Shown piece by piece: positions 13,166 to 20,613 of a DNA stretch of 38,745 bases. Each line of letters starts with the position of its first letter. The first letter of the stretch is position 1. The notes below the pieces were generated by a model. It did not search any database. It had not been told where the DNA came from and saw only the letters and a list, made by a program, of their open reading frames with translations. The position numbers were made by a program, and so were the translations under genes. Origin of the DNA: a virus; the IMG/VR virus record IMGVR_UViG_3300042569_002534, positions 1 through 38,745 of that record, one strand, 5' to 3'.

Positions 13166-14137
13166 TTAAAATAAATCGTCTTCAGAAAATGATTGGTTTT
13201 TCTTAGAGTAACCAGTGTCTTTGCTGTGAAAAAAGTCCGTCATATTGTTACCTAAAAGTTCCTCTGTAAACCACATTGTAGATGAAATAATTTTTTTATC
13301 AATCTCAAAAGCTTTAGAAAATCCAATCATTTCTAAAGATTCGTTGATTCTATTCTTAACAAACTCTTTAAGAATATCTGCATTAAGACCTTCTTCTTTA
13401 ATTCCATTAACCATCCAATCAATAATCTTTGCTTCTGCTTTGAATGCTTCCTGTGCTTCGTCTAAAACCTTAGACTGCAATTCCTCATCAAACAGATCCG
13501 GGTACTCTTCTCTGATTGTGTTGATAATTTTAGCACCTACCAAGGCATGAATATTTTCTTCATTGCGAGTATACTTCACTTGCTGATCGGTGTCTTTAAG
13601 AACATTCTTAAAACGAGCAAACCAGTTGATCACATAGAACTGAGAAAACAACGAAACATTTTCAACGAATAAAGTAAACAAGATCAATGCATAAAGGTAT
13701 TGTTTCTTTGAGTCCTTATAATACTTGTGTGTATACTTTTTAAGATACTTGACACGACCTTGAATCCAATCAAGTTTAAGGTTTTGTTCAAATACTTCTT
13801 CTAAACCTAAGGCAGATATAAGACGTTCATATGCATTATTATGAATTACCTCAACATTTGCCATCACATATCCTAGGTCTGACAATGAGGGATGCGGTAG
13901 ATTTTCCCCTAATTTTGCCCAAAATGTTTTAACCGCAATTTCTATCTGACCAATAGCTGACAACGTCCTTACAACAATTTCTCTTTGTTGGTCGTTTAGA
14001 GTAACTTTAAATTGTTGTATATCTGCTTTAAAATTAAATTCTTTGTCTGTCCAAAAACCATTATGCATGGTTTCTATGAAGGTTTCTGTCCAGGAATAGT
14101 GGTTTGGTTTGCGCGAGATTTGTTCTTCAAAAATCAT
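13166..14137 (-). CDS. nrdB: Ribonucleotide reductase beta subunit, class Ia (NrdB)
   Basis: NrdB carries the di-iron centre and tyrosyl radical used by NrdA. With the start at ATG 14137 (323 aa), likely metal ligands are E66, E96, H99, E159, E194 and H197, and the radical tyrosine is Y103 (EVIHNNAY). The first ligand is Glu where E. coli has Asp84. The ATG lies one base after the stop of a 56-aa gene in the recurrent AAATAATATG context. An in-frame TTG at 14185 could extend the protein by 16 residues but would overlap that gene. nrdA follows three bases downstream. Confidence 0.94.
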   Translation of the reverse strand: MIFEEQISRKPNHYSWTETFIETMHNGFWTDKEFNFKADIQQFKVTLNDQQREIVVRTLSAIGQIEIAVKTFWAKLGENLPHPSLSDLGYVMANVEVIHNNAYERLISALGLEEVFEQNLKLDWIQGRVKYLKKYTHKYYKDSKKQYLYALILFTLFVENVSLFSQFYVINWFARFKNVLKDTDQQVKYTRNEENIHALVGAKIINTIREEYPDLFDEELQSKVLDEAQEAFKAEAKIIDWMVNGIKEEGLNADILKEFVKNRINESLEMIGFSKAFEIDKKIISSTMWFTEELLGNNMTDFFHSKDTGYSKKNQSFSEDDLF

Positions 14138-14138
14138 A

Positions 14139-14309
14139 TTATTTAGAGGGTTGTTTCCAAATTTGAAATCCAATTTTTTCGTCAAAATTTATAGAAAGTT
14201 GCATCGATTTTTGATACATACTGTATGTAAATTCTGTAGGTATACGCCATAATAAATCTCCTACAAAGTAAAAGATATAAGCGAGTGTTTTGTATAGCGT
14301 ATTTTTCAT
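14139..14309 (-). CDS. Small membrane-like protein at the head of the nrd operon (56 aa)
   Basis: ATG at 14309 and TAA at 14139-14141. The product starts MKNTLYKTLAYIFYFVGDLLWR, with a hydrophobic helix at about residues 5-20, then YSMYQKSMQLSINFDEKIGFQIWK. Small proteins of this layout (hydrophobic start with a GDL motif, LYxKLM-like centre, a final W-K) are found in T4-like cyanophages. The stop lies one base from the nrdB ATG, so it is probably the first gene of the operon. Function unknown. Confidence 0.6.
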   Translation of the reverse strand: MKNTLYKTLAYIFYFVGDLLWRIPTEFTYSMYQKSMQLSINFDEKIGFQIWKQPSK

Positions 14310-14324
14310 GTTTGGTGTGTTATA

Positions 14325-14331
14325 TATTTAG
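14325..14331 (-). promoter_or_regulatory. Possible late-type promoter for the nrd operon
   Basis: CTAAATA on the minus strand lies 15 bases before the start of the 56-aa gene. An overlapping TATAAC could instead be a -10 box. No good -35 box is seen. Confidence 0.3.
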
Positions 14332-14380
14332 AGTTTCAACACTCATATTCTATGTAATAAATTATAGTTTTTTCATTTTT

Positions 14381-14408
14381 AATATCAACGCAAGAGTTGA
14401 TATTTTTT
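14381..14408 (+). terminator. Terminator-like hairpin in the leader of a plus gene
   Basis: AATATCAAC (14381-14389) pairs with GTTGATATT (14396-14404) around GCAAGA, and a T-run follows on the plus strand. No plus-strand gene lies within 3.7 kb upstream; the gene at 14431 starts shortly after. It may block antisense transcription from the 130-aa gene, or act as an attenuator. Confidence 0.5.
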
Positions 14409-14430
14409 ATTATTATTTGAATATGGATAT

Positions 14431-15195
14431 ATGTTTAATCCTGATATAAATTTAACATTTTATCCATCTAAACCGGAGTATTTAGATTATATAGAAAAAC
14501 CGTGCCCGGCTATTAAAAATATGCCTTCCTGGCTAGAAAATACTCCTTCTTATTACACAGGTGAAAAATCCGTGGACGAAAATAATGATCCCACATCAAC
14601 CATAAAAAAATGTTTGCCTGTAATAGATTGTATGTCTGCAGGTTATCACATTCCTCTACCTTGTGATGTATGGGTAGAAAGAATTACAGATAGAAACGGC
14701 AGAGAGGGTATAAATTTAAAATGGTCTTTGACACATATCAAAATTGCAGAAATGCATAAAATGGAACAATTAATAAATTATCCGTTAGATACACAATATG
14801 AAGATATAGTTTTTAAATGGATTAATTTATGGACACTGAGGACACCTAAAGGATGGTCTTGTATATTTATTCAGCCTCAGTATCATGAAGAATTACCGTT
14901 TAAATGTATGAGTGCTTTGGTAGATACTGATAAATTTCCCATACCAGTTAATTTTCCCTTTTTGATAAAGAAAGGTTTTGTGGGGTTGATACCTAAAGGA
15001 ACTCCAATGATTCAAGTAATACCATTCAAAAGGCAGAAATTTGTAGCAACTTTCAAACGAGATCATTCAAAATTATTAAATGAATGGTTTAAAGCAGCAT
15101 CTGTATTTTTTGATATTTATAAAAAACACTTTCGAACAAAAAAAGAGTATACAGTAAATGAATCTAAATGCCCATTTGCTAGATTACTCAAGTGA
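14431..15195 (+). CDS. DUF6065-like phage protein (254 aa)
   Basis: The pattern fits the DUF6065 family: CPAIKNMPSWLE near the N-terminus, TIKKCLPVIDCMSAGYHIPLPCDVWVER (about residues 57-84), WINLWTLRTPKGWSCIFIQP (about 130-149), ALVDTDKFPIPVNFPFLIKKGFVGLIPKGTPMIQVIPFKR (about 162-203). Members occur in many T4-like phages; the fold and role are not established to my knowledge. A C-terminal tail holds a late cysteine (KCPF). It converges on the minus-strand HExxH gene, with a 12-nt overlap of the two ends. Confidence 0.75.
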   Translation: MFNPDINLTFYPSKPEYLDYIEKPCPAIKNMPSWLENTPSYYTGEKSVDENNDPTSTIKKCLPVIDCMSAGYHIPLPCDVWVERITDRNGREGINLKWSLTHIKIAEMHKMEQLINYPLDTQYEDIVFKWINLWTLRTPKGWSCIFIQPQYHEELPFKCMSALVDTDKFPIPVNFPFLIKKGFVGLIPKGTPMIQVIPFKRQKFVATFKRDHSKLLNEWFKAASVFFDIYKKHFRTKKEYTVNESKCPFARLLK

Positions 15196-15519
15196 TTTAC
15201 GACATTCTGATAGATATAATTTTTTACTAAAAAATAATAAAAACTCTGCAATTTTAACTGGAGGCAAATAATTTATTATACGAGATTCTACGTATTTTAC
15301 CTTTGTTTCAGACCATTCTGGATATAATTGATGGAAGCATTCATGGAATGCTGTTGGTATTATGTCTTTTCTATAATCAAATTCTAGGTGATCGTTTTCG
15401 TAACATAATCCTACGGATCCTCTCATTTTTCGTAAAACAAAAAAATTAGACTTTTTATTTTTAATCAACTTTAAACATTCATTATACAGCTCGTCTAATT
15501 TTTTATTTGTTATTTTCAT
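15184..15519 (-). CDS. Small HExxH protein, putative metallopeptidase
   Basis: The 111-aa protein has H59-E60-C-F-H63 in a helix after a strand (HLEFDYRKDIIPTAFHECFHQLYPEWSE in pieces), the layout of a minimal zincin with two histidines and a catalytic glutamate; E78 (YVESR) is a candidate third ligand. The arrangement recalls SprT-like or similar small proteases. Its substrate is unknown; processing of a virion protein is one idea. The late octamer GATAAATA lies seven bases before the start. Confidence 0.6.
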   Translation of the reverse strand: MKITNKKLDELYNECLKLIKNKKSNFFVLRKMRGSVGLCYENDHLEFDYRKDIIPTAFHECFHQLYPEWSETKVKYVESRIINYLPPVKIAEFLLFFSKKLYLSECRKSLE

Positions 15520-15525
15520 AACATA

Positions 15526-15813
15526 TTATTTATCGGATAATATTTCTTTAAATTTTGTTTCTGCATCTTTTTGGTTTTGATAAGTAAATCCAGATACTCC
15601 CCATTGCGTTGAAGATGGGTACATTTCTGATGGCGGTATATAATTGCCGCCCAATGTCATGCCATTGTGGGATTTAATTTTAATCACTTCAAACCATTCA
15701 CTTTTCACCGCAATATCTAAATTTTTTTGTTTATATATTGCTACGTCATTTACACGTTTAATCTGAGTATACACAAATCCTTTTTTATTAATTTCTAGTG
15801 GTAATTTTTTCAT
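15526..15813 (-). CDS. Hypothetical protein (95 aa)
   Basis: This small, beta-rich protein has a central RVNDVAIYKQ..IAVKSEWFEVIKIKSHNG stretch and a C-terminal GVSGFTYQNQKDAETKFKEI. Its last codons, GAT AAA TAA, form the late octamer used by the next gene. No family is recognised. Confidence 0.65.
   Translation of the reverse strand: MKKLPLEINKKGFVYTQIKRVNDVAIYKQKNLDIAVKSEWFEVIKIKSHNGMTLGGNYIPPSEMYPSSTQWGVSGFTYQNQKDAETKFKEILSDK
15527..15534 (-). promoter_or_regulatory. Late promoter octamer formed by a gene end
   Basis: GATAAATA on the minus strand is the Asp-Lys-stop end of the 95-aa gene. Seven bases separate it from the start of the HExxH gene at 15519. Confidence 0.55.
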
Positions 15814-15857
15814 ACTTAAAGTATAATATTTTTTAGAGGAAAGATCAACAACAATAT

Positions 15858-16667
15858 ATGATAGACGTACTAAAATTGGAAGAGTGTTTTGAAAATGTAA
15901 TTTTTATAGATAAAAATCACTCTTATAAAATAGATGGAAATAATGCAAGATGTTCCGTAACAACATTATTAAAAAAATATACTCCAGAATTTAAGGGAGA
16001 AGGGCCTGCAAGATTTATTGCAGCTAAGCGCGGTGTATCTATTGAGGATGTGCTGGCAGAATGGGATTATAAAAAGGAATATTCTTGCCACAAAGGCACT
16101 GAATTTCATAAATTTGCAGAAAATTATTTGGCGAGAAAACAAACCTCTTTGGATGAGGTGGCGGCAAAACAATTTTTTATAAACAAAAACACCATGAACG
16201 TTTTGACAGATTTTAAAAACTATAAAAATGAAATGTTAAGCATGATATCAAATTTTTTAAAATTTTATAATTGGTATAAAGAAACATATACCATGGTTAA
16301 GTCTGAATTGGTAATAGGAGACGTAGATACGAAAATTTGTGGAACTATAGACAATTTGTCTTTGAATAAAAAAACTGGAGAGTTAGCAATTTTTGATTAT
16401 AAAACAAATCAAAACATAAAAACAGAAGGATATAAAAAAGAAACTCTATTAGAACCCTTTAAACATCTACAAAATTGTGAAATGGTGAAATATAGTTTAC
16501 AATTGTGGATATATAAATTAATTTTAGAAAAAAACACTCCATACAAAGTAGGTGATTTGTTTATTGTTTGGGTGGCCAAGGAAGGCAATTATGAATTAAT
16601 ACCAACATTAGATTTAAGTATAGAGGCCAATAAAATATTAGATGCAGAATATAATATTTTATGTTGA
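15858..16667 (+). CDS. PD-(D/E)XK nuclease, RecB/Cas4-like
   Basis: This 269-aa protein carries the RecB-type nuclease motifs in order: H84 in GTEFHKFAENY, E150 (KSELVIG), D165 in CGTIDNL, D180-Y-K182 (FDYKTN) and a QxxxY motif (Q215, Y219 in SLQLWIYK). The N-terminal part (SVTTLLKKYTPEF) matches phage exonucleases of this type. It probably degrades or processes DNA, in recombination, repair or host-DNA breakdown. No four-cysteine iron-sulphur motif is seen. Divergent from the minus-strand gene at 15813. Confidence 0.8.
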   Translation: MIDVLKLEECFENVIFIDKNHSYKIDGNNARCSVTTLLKKYTPEFKGEGPARFIAAKRGVSIEDVLAEWDYKKEYSCHKGTEFHKFAENYLARKQTSLDEVAAKQFFINKNTMNVLTDFKNYKNEMLSMISNFLKFYNWYKETYTMVKSELVIGDVDTKICGTIDNLSLNKKTGELAIFDYKTNQNIKTEGYKKETLLEPFKHLQNCEMVKYSLQLWIYKLILEKNTPYKVGDLFIVWVAKEGNYELIPTLDLSIEANKILDAEYNILC

Positions 16668-16698
16668 AAGGGAAACATCTTGGGTAAATATAATTACA

Positions 16699-16706
16699 AC
16701 TAAATA
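16699..16706 (+). promoter_or_regulatory. Late-type promoter octamer
   Basis: ACTAAATA, with a five-base gap to ATG 16712. Confidence 0.5.
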
Positions 16707-16711
16707 ATATT

Positions 16712-17473
16712 ATGGATTCACTAGTCGCAAAATATCTCGATGTATTAAATGAAGATGTCAACAAAACAGGAGTGGTAAAAAACGCTGTTCCAAAACCCGG
16801 AGCCGATCTTTTTGGAACACCAAAAGCAGAAGATACTAAAAAACAATCTGAAAACGTAGACATTGAAACACCAAAAGAAGACAAGGACAATTCTTGTGAT
16901 GAGTGTGACGGAGAACCAGAAAAACTAACAACTAAAAGTGAATCAGTTAATCCTTTTGACGAACTTTATAATAAAATTTTAAAAGAAGAAACATTTGGTT
17001 GGGCTATTGATGAAGACGAATCCGAAAATAATGAGTTCGGTGGTGAAGAAGAAATGTCAGAAGAGTCTGAATCAGGGGAAGAAGAAAATGAAGAAGAAAA
17101 GGAAGGTTTAGCTGCTGTTTTAGATCATTTAAAATCTGCAGTGTCTGCATTGGAAACATTACTTAATGATGCCGATGAAGAAGAAAATGAATTTGGCGAA
17201 GAAGGCGAAGAAGTAAAAGAAGAAGCCGTTGATGCAGAGACTCTTGGCCATGCCTTAGTCGATCAGGAAAGACTTACAGGCGGATTGACCGGTAAAAACA
17301 ATGTAGTCAAAGCAGGTATCACTGCAGTTAAAAAGAAAGCAGAAGTACCCACATCAAACAAAGGGCATGACGGTGAAGTTAAAAAAGAATCTGAGTCTGC
17401 TGGTAAACAATTAACTGGTAAAAATAACAAAGTAGACGGTGTTAAGGTTGGAAATTTATTCAACAACAAATAA
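16712..17473 (+). CDS. Acidic low-complexity late protein (253 aa)
   Basis: The N-terminus begins MDSLVAKYLDVLNED. Residues about 100-175 are extremely rich in Glu with Asp and Ser. Two related segments, GLTGKNNVVKAGI (about 191-203) and QLTGKNNKVDGVKVG (about 233-247), flank a lysine-rich stretch. It is preceded by a late octamer at 5 nt and closed by a strong terminator. A scaffold-core or internal head protein would fit this composition, but the assignment is an inference. No catalytic motif is seen. Confidence 0.65.
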   Translation: MDSLVAKYLDVLNEDVNKTGVVKNAVPKPGADLFGTPKAEDTKKQSENVDIETPKEDKDNSCDECDGEPEKLTTKSESVNPFDELYNKILKEETFGWAIDEDESENNEFGGEEEMSEESESGEEENEEEKEGLAAVLDHLKSAVSALETLLNDADEEENEFGEEGEEVKEEAVDAETLGHALVDQERLTGGLTGKNNVVKAGITAVKKKAEVPTSNKGHDGEVKKESESAGKQLTGKNNKVDGVKVGNLFNNK

Positions 17474-17498
17474 CATTTATTAAATATTAAAAACATTT

Positions 17499-17536
17499 AA
17501 CTCCGTTTGTTTAATAGACAAACGGAGTTTTTTTTT
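17499..17536 (+). terminator. Strong rho-independent terminator
   Basis: AACTCCGTTTGT (17499-17510) and ACAAACGGAGTT (17518-17529) form a perfect 12-bp stem with a 7-nt loop, followed by nine T. It ends the acidic-protein transcript. The last T of its tail is the first base of the next late promoter. Confidence 0.93.
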
Positions 17537-17543
17537 ATAAATA
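17536..17543 (+). promoter_or_regulatory. T4-type late promoter octamer
   Basis: Perfect TATAAATA directly after the terminator T-run, five bases before ATG 17549. This placement predicts a leaderless mRNA. Confidence 0.7.
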
Positions 17544-17548
17544 AATAT

Positions 17549-17881
17549 ATGGACTTTAAAACTTTTTTTTCTACTTCGACACCACATACAAGAGAACATC
17601 AACAAACTCCTATAAGGTCGTTCAACAGAAAACGTCTCAATCAGGTTCCTTATTCAAAAAATCCCCAAAAAGCACATCCATATATTACCACATTGCTCAA
17701 AAATAAAATTTCCAAAAACGAAAAAATATCTGAATTATTAGCTGCAGATATAGCAAAAGTTTATGGGTTAAATTTTGAAAAAGAAGAAAATAAAGATTTT
17801 GTTAAAAATATCAATAGAACTGGTGCATCTATTAAAAGAAAAGGCGACAGTTATTACATAACATATAATCCAGATAAATAA
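17549..17881 (+). CDS. Hypothetical late protein (110 aa)
   Basis: The start is ATG 17549, right behind the late octamer; an earlier in-frame start at 17507 lies inside the terminator stem. The N-terminal half is basic and extended; the second half includes ELLAADIAKVYGLNF and a final beta hairpin (ASIKRKGDSYYITYNPDK). The last codons GAT AAA TAA form the promoter of the next gene. No family is recognised; its place before the neck gene suggests a head or connector role. Confidence 0.65.
   Translation: MDFKTFFSTSTPHTREHQQTPIRSFNRKRLNQVPYSKNPQKAHPYITTLLKNKISKNEKISELLAADIAKVYGLNFEKEENKDFVKNINRTGASIKRKGDSYYITYNPDK
17873..17880 (+). promoter_or_regulatory. Late promoter octamer formed by a gene end
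   Basis: GATAAATA is the Asp-Lys-stop end of the 110-aa gene, and five bases later comes ATG 17886. Confidence 0.65.
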
Positions 17882-17885
17882 TAAT

Positions 17886-18512
17886 ATGGAGACTCTTCGT
17901 TATTTAAATAAGTCTGTTAATTCCAATGAAAGAAATAATTTTGATAATTGGAATCTAGAACTTATAAACATATATGGGCAGGAGGTTGAATATTATACTA
18001 ATTTAACACAACTTGCTTCAGCTTATGCTTTATACGGTGAACAACCAGATGCTGGTTTTGCCGATGCACATAAACTTATTGTTTTATTGAATTTAAACAA
18101 TGACGCTTATCTACTATCAAAATTTGGCATAGTTGCTGATAGTGATTTAAATGGAGTTATACATCCAAAACCCTTTGAATTTATTTTCGGTGCAGGGACT
18201 GAACCCAAAGCAGGAGATTTACTTAAATTGACAGAGTTTGGTTCTGACCGTATACATTATCCCAAAAGAGGTGCTACTGTATACGAACTGACAGAAGTTA
18301 TTGATGAATTTCAAATCAATCCGTTAGGTGGGCATTATATGTGGTTTTTTAAAGCTAGAAGATATGACTTTAGTCATGAACCACAAAGTCCCGGTGCAGG
18401 AGAGGGTAATGTTGCTGCAAATGATAATGATGTAATAGAACAACTTTCACAGCAAAATTTTGATTACGAACAATCTGCTTGCACCAGAACTAGTGTTTAC
18501 GGAGAGTATTAA
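17886..18512 (+). CDS. T4 gp14-like neck protein
   Basis: The 208-aa length and pattern fit T4 gp14-type neck proteins: ELINIYGQEVEYYT near residues 25-38, a central LSKFGI and IHPKPFEFIFG, GDLLKLTEFGSDRIHYPKRGATVYELTEVIDE (about 112-143), and GGHYMWFFKARRYDFSHE (about 148-165). gp14 joins the head to the tail with gp13. The C-terminal 40 residues are Asn/Gln rich. It converges with a minus-strand gene, overlapping by four bases. Confidence 0.65.
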   Translation: METLRYLNKSVNSNERNNFDNWNLELINIYGQEVEYYTNLTQLASAYALYGEQPDAGFADAHKLIVLLNLNNDAYLLSKFGIVADSDLNGVIHPKPFEFIFGAGTEPKAGDLLKLTEFGSDRIHYPKRGATVYELTEVIDEFQINPLGGHYMWFFKARRYDFSHEPQSPGAGEGNVAANDNDVIEQLSQQNFDYEQSACTRTSVYGEY

Positions 18513-18811
18513 ACCGCAAACACTTCTTGGTCTTCTGTGTTGTCTGTATGATGTATGTGAATATTATACATATCTTGCAATATTTTGCGATGTATAATAT
18601 CTTCTACGCCATTAATATAATCTTTAATATCAAGAGGTTTAAATTCAATTTCATCTAATTTTTTACCCCTTTCTTCACCTTTATCGGCAATAAGATTAAC
18701 AGCTTCGTATAGAGCAATCCATCTAGCTAAGCACCCAGCCTCTTCATATATTTTTTTCAACGGAGATGTTGTTTTAACATTGTTTGTTTGCGTGTGTGTT
18801 TGTGTTTGCAT
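18509..18811 (-). CDS. Hypothetical protein (100 aa)
   Basis: After a Thr/Gln-rich start (MQTQTHTQTNN) the protein is helical (PLKKIYEEAGCLARWIALYEAVNLIADKGEE) and ends in an acidic tail. It starts one base after the upstream membrane-protein gene, in an AAATAATATG context. No family is recognised. Confidence 0.65.
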   Translation of the reverse strand: MQTQTHTQTNNVKTTSPLKKIYEEAGCLARWIALYEAVNLIADKGEERGKKLDEIEFKPLDIKDYINGVEDIIHRKILQDMYNIHIHHTDNTEDQEVFAV

Positions 18812-18812
18812 A

Positions 18813-19202
18813 TTATTTCTGTAAAAGTGAATTGATTTCTAGAGGTTCTGTGGTGCGTGCTACTATAAATTGAATAATCACTGAATTGTTATTGTCGCAA
18901 CCAGAACATTTAAATTGTATTTTTTCGTGTTGATCTGGAATAAACGTCATAACATTTTTGGTTGAACAATATGCGCAGTCCAAAATAGTGGATAGATTTT
19001 CTAATTTGTCCAATTCTTTTTGTTTTGTTTTTTCTTTAAAATAATTGGTTATAACATTTAACAATACGGAATATAAAATGTATTGCAGTATAACAAAAAA
19101 ACTAAAAGTAAACCAAAAATTACCAATAAACAAATAAGAGGCATATCCGGCTATACTAGAAATACCCAAAACTAAAAGTGAAGATTTTATCAAATTTTTC
19201 AT
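18813..19202 (-). CDS. Membrane protein with zinc-ribbon-like domain (129 aa)
   Basis: Two transmembrane helices (about residues 5-25 and 29-52) are followed by a basic linker and a soluble domain with CAYC (about 75-78) and CSGC (about 99-102), the layout of a zinc ribbon. Proteins with this arrangement are present in T4-like cyanophages. The zinc domain should face the cytoplasm. The role is unknown. A TATAAATT octamer lies eight bases upstream. Confidence 0.65.
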   Translation of the reverse strand: MKNLIKSSLLVLGISSIAGYASYLFIGNFWFTFSFFVILQYILYSVLLNVITNYFKEKTKQKELDKLENLSTILDCAYCSTKNVMTFIPDQHEKIQFKCSGCDNNNSVIIQFIVARTTEPLEINSLLQK

Positions 19203-19210
19203 TTGATATT

Positions 19211-19218
19211 AATTTATA
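19211..19218 (-). promoter_or_regulatory. Possible late promoter octamer
   Basis: TATAAATT on the minus strand, eight bases before the start at 19202. Confidence 0.4.
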
Positions 19219-19235
19219 GAATTAAATAGGGAATA

Positions 19236-19643
19236 TCAATTTAATTCTGCTTTATTAATTACGTTAACCCCTATATTTTTAATTATATCCAATGCATTTT
19301 TACAAAGTTTTAAATATTTTTTTAAATCTTTTCGCTGAGTGGGTGATAAAGAAGGGTTGTTTTTAAGGGCCTGATTAATTTTATTGCCAGCTGTCAACAG
19401 ATAAATATAACTGTCTGATAGGTCTTCAGTCACACCTTCTAACGGCCACGGAATACTTGGTATATGTGGAGAAATTGCATTTGCCGGTGCCGGAGTTGCG
19501 GATGTGTTTTGCTGGTATGGATAATTGTAACCTGCTTTGTTTGAATATGGAACGAAGTCTTTTCTTGGTGGTTCATTATACGCAGTGTATTGTTTACCAC
19601 CAGGAGCACCAAGCATTTCTTCTATAACTTCGTTTAGTTTCAT
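19236..19643 (-). CDS. Hypothetical protein (135 aa)
   Basis: The N-terminal helix MKLNEVIEEMLGAPGG is followed by a flexible Pro/Asn/Tyr-rich region (about residues 20-70) and a helical C-terminal domain (SDSYIYLLTAGNKINQAL ... LKKYLKLCKNALDIIKNIG). GGAAAGG upstream could be a ribosome binding site. No family is recognised. Its stop lies about 34 bases before the membrane zinc protein. Confidence 0.65.
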   Translation of the reverse strand: MKLNEVIEEMLGAPGGKQYTAYNEPPRKDFVPYSNKAGYNYPYQQNTSATPAPANAISPHIPSIPWPLEGVTEDLSDSYIYLLTAGNKINQALKNNPSLSPTQRKDLKKYLKLCKNALDIIKNIGVNVINKAELN

Positions 19644-19808
19644 TTAAACCTTTCCTATGCGTACTAAATTGCCACATCTATCACACTGCCAACGTATTTG
19701 TTTTTCGCCTTGTCCACTTTGTACCACTTTTCCTATCACTGTAGCACCACAGTATATACATCCAATAGGTTTATTTGAAAGGGTTTGATATTCTGGTTGA
19801 TCGTTCAT
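19644..19808 (-). CDS. Small zinc-ribbon protein (54 aa)
   Basis: CIYC (C17, C20) and CDRC (C42, C45) form a typical zinc ribbon in a 54-aa protein. The start is ATG 19808, five bases after the ACTAAATA octamer at the end of phoH; a frame from 19853 would overlap phoH. It could act in transcription or nucleic-acid binding. It abuts the next gene without a gap. Confidence 0.7.
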   Translation of the reverse strand: MNDQPEYQTLSNKPIGCIYCGATVIGKVVQSGQGEKQIRWQCDRCGNLVRIGKV

Positions 19809-19812
19809 AATA

Positions 19813-20610
19813 CTATTTAGTCCCACTCTTAGGTTTCCAAGTGTCTTTTTCATTTTCTAATTTGTTTACTACAAATTTAACGAATTCAGATCTGACTATA
19901 TCGTCTTTTGTAAATTGAAAATAATGTATACCATGTTTTTTGGACTCTTCGTCTGCAAAAATATCACATATTTTTGAAAACCCCCCGGATTTATTTTCTG
20001 CCAAATCCGATTGCATAGGATCACCACAAAATATAATTTTTGAAAATTCTCCCATACGTGTAATAGTGGTAATCAATTCCCTAAAAGTTATATTTTGGCA
20101 TTCGTCTACTATAATAACTTTAGCTGCCCAGTGTAATCCTCTAATATAATTTACAGGCGTTGCACTAAATCTTTCATCATTACGCAAACGATTTAAAGTA
20201 CCTTTTTCTAAAAGTTCCTCTAATTTTTCCATAAATGGAACCATATAAGCTTCAAACTTTTCATCGATAGAACCTGGCAAATAACCGATTTTAGAATCCG
20301 CACTTTCAACAGCACTTCTGATAAAAACTATGTCTGATATTTTTTTAGATTTTAATAGATTTAAAGCACCGTAAACTGCTGTAAGTGTTTTAGATGTGCC
20401 TGCCGGCCCTTCTATTAAAATACACTTGGCATTTTTGTCTTTAATAATTTCTATTAATTGTTTTTGTTTTTCTGTCCAAGGTAATTCTTTAATAGAAAAT
20501 TCAAATCCAACTTTTTCTCTTTGAAAGACATAAGGAGATTCATCTTTCGATTTTTCAATGTATGTATTTGAATTTTCTGTTTTGTTTTTTGTTTTTTGCT
20601 TTTTGTGCAT
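19813..20610 (-). CDS. phoH: PhoH-like P-loop ATPase
   Basis: The 265-aa protein has Walker A GPAGTSKT (residues 68-75) and Walker B VIIVDECQN (D169, E170), followed by the sensor-like region FCGDPMQSDL, the standard PhoH/SF1-helicase-like core. PhoH genes are frequent in marine phages; an RNA helicase or ATPase role is assumed from host relatives. The first 30 residues are basic and disordered. Its last codons (ACT AAA TAG) form the promoter of the next gene. Confidence 0.92.
   Translation of the reverse strand: MHKKQKTKNKTENSNTYIEKSKDESPYVFQREKVGFEFSIKELPWTEKQKQLIEIIKDKNAKCILIEGPAGTSKTLTAVYGALNLLKSKKISDIVFIRSAVESADSKIGYLPGSIDEKFEAYMVPFMEKLEELLEKGTLNRLRNDERFSATPVNYIRGLHWAAKVIIVDECQNITFRELITTITRMGEFSKIIFCGDPMQSDLAENKSGGFSKICDIFADEESKKHGIHYFQFTKDDIVRSEFVKFVVNKLENEKDTWKPKSGTK
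19814..19821 (-). promoter_or_regulatory. Late promoter octamer formed by the phoH end
   Basis: ACTAAATA on the minus strand is the Thr-Lys-stop end of phoH, and five bases later comes the ATG at 19808. Confidence 0.6.
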
Positions 20611-20613
20611 AAA

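Noticed and set aside
13245-13550. Plus-strand open frame inside nrdB
   Set aside because: Antisense to a well-conserved enzyme gene; no promoter or start context.
14182-14250. A 22-codon leader-peptide-like frame (-) with GGAG upstream, ending at the TTG start of nrdB
   Set aside because: The 56-aa frame at 14139-14309 covers the same bases, is longer and ends next to the nrdB ATG, so it explains the region better.
17507-17548. Longer N-terminus of the 110-aa protein
   Set aside because: It would start inside the terminator stem; the late octamer points to ATG 17549.
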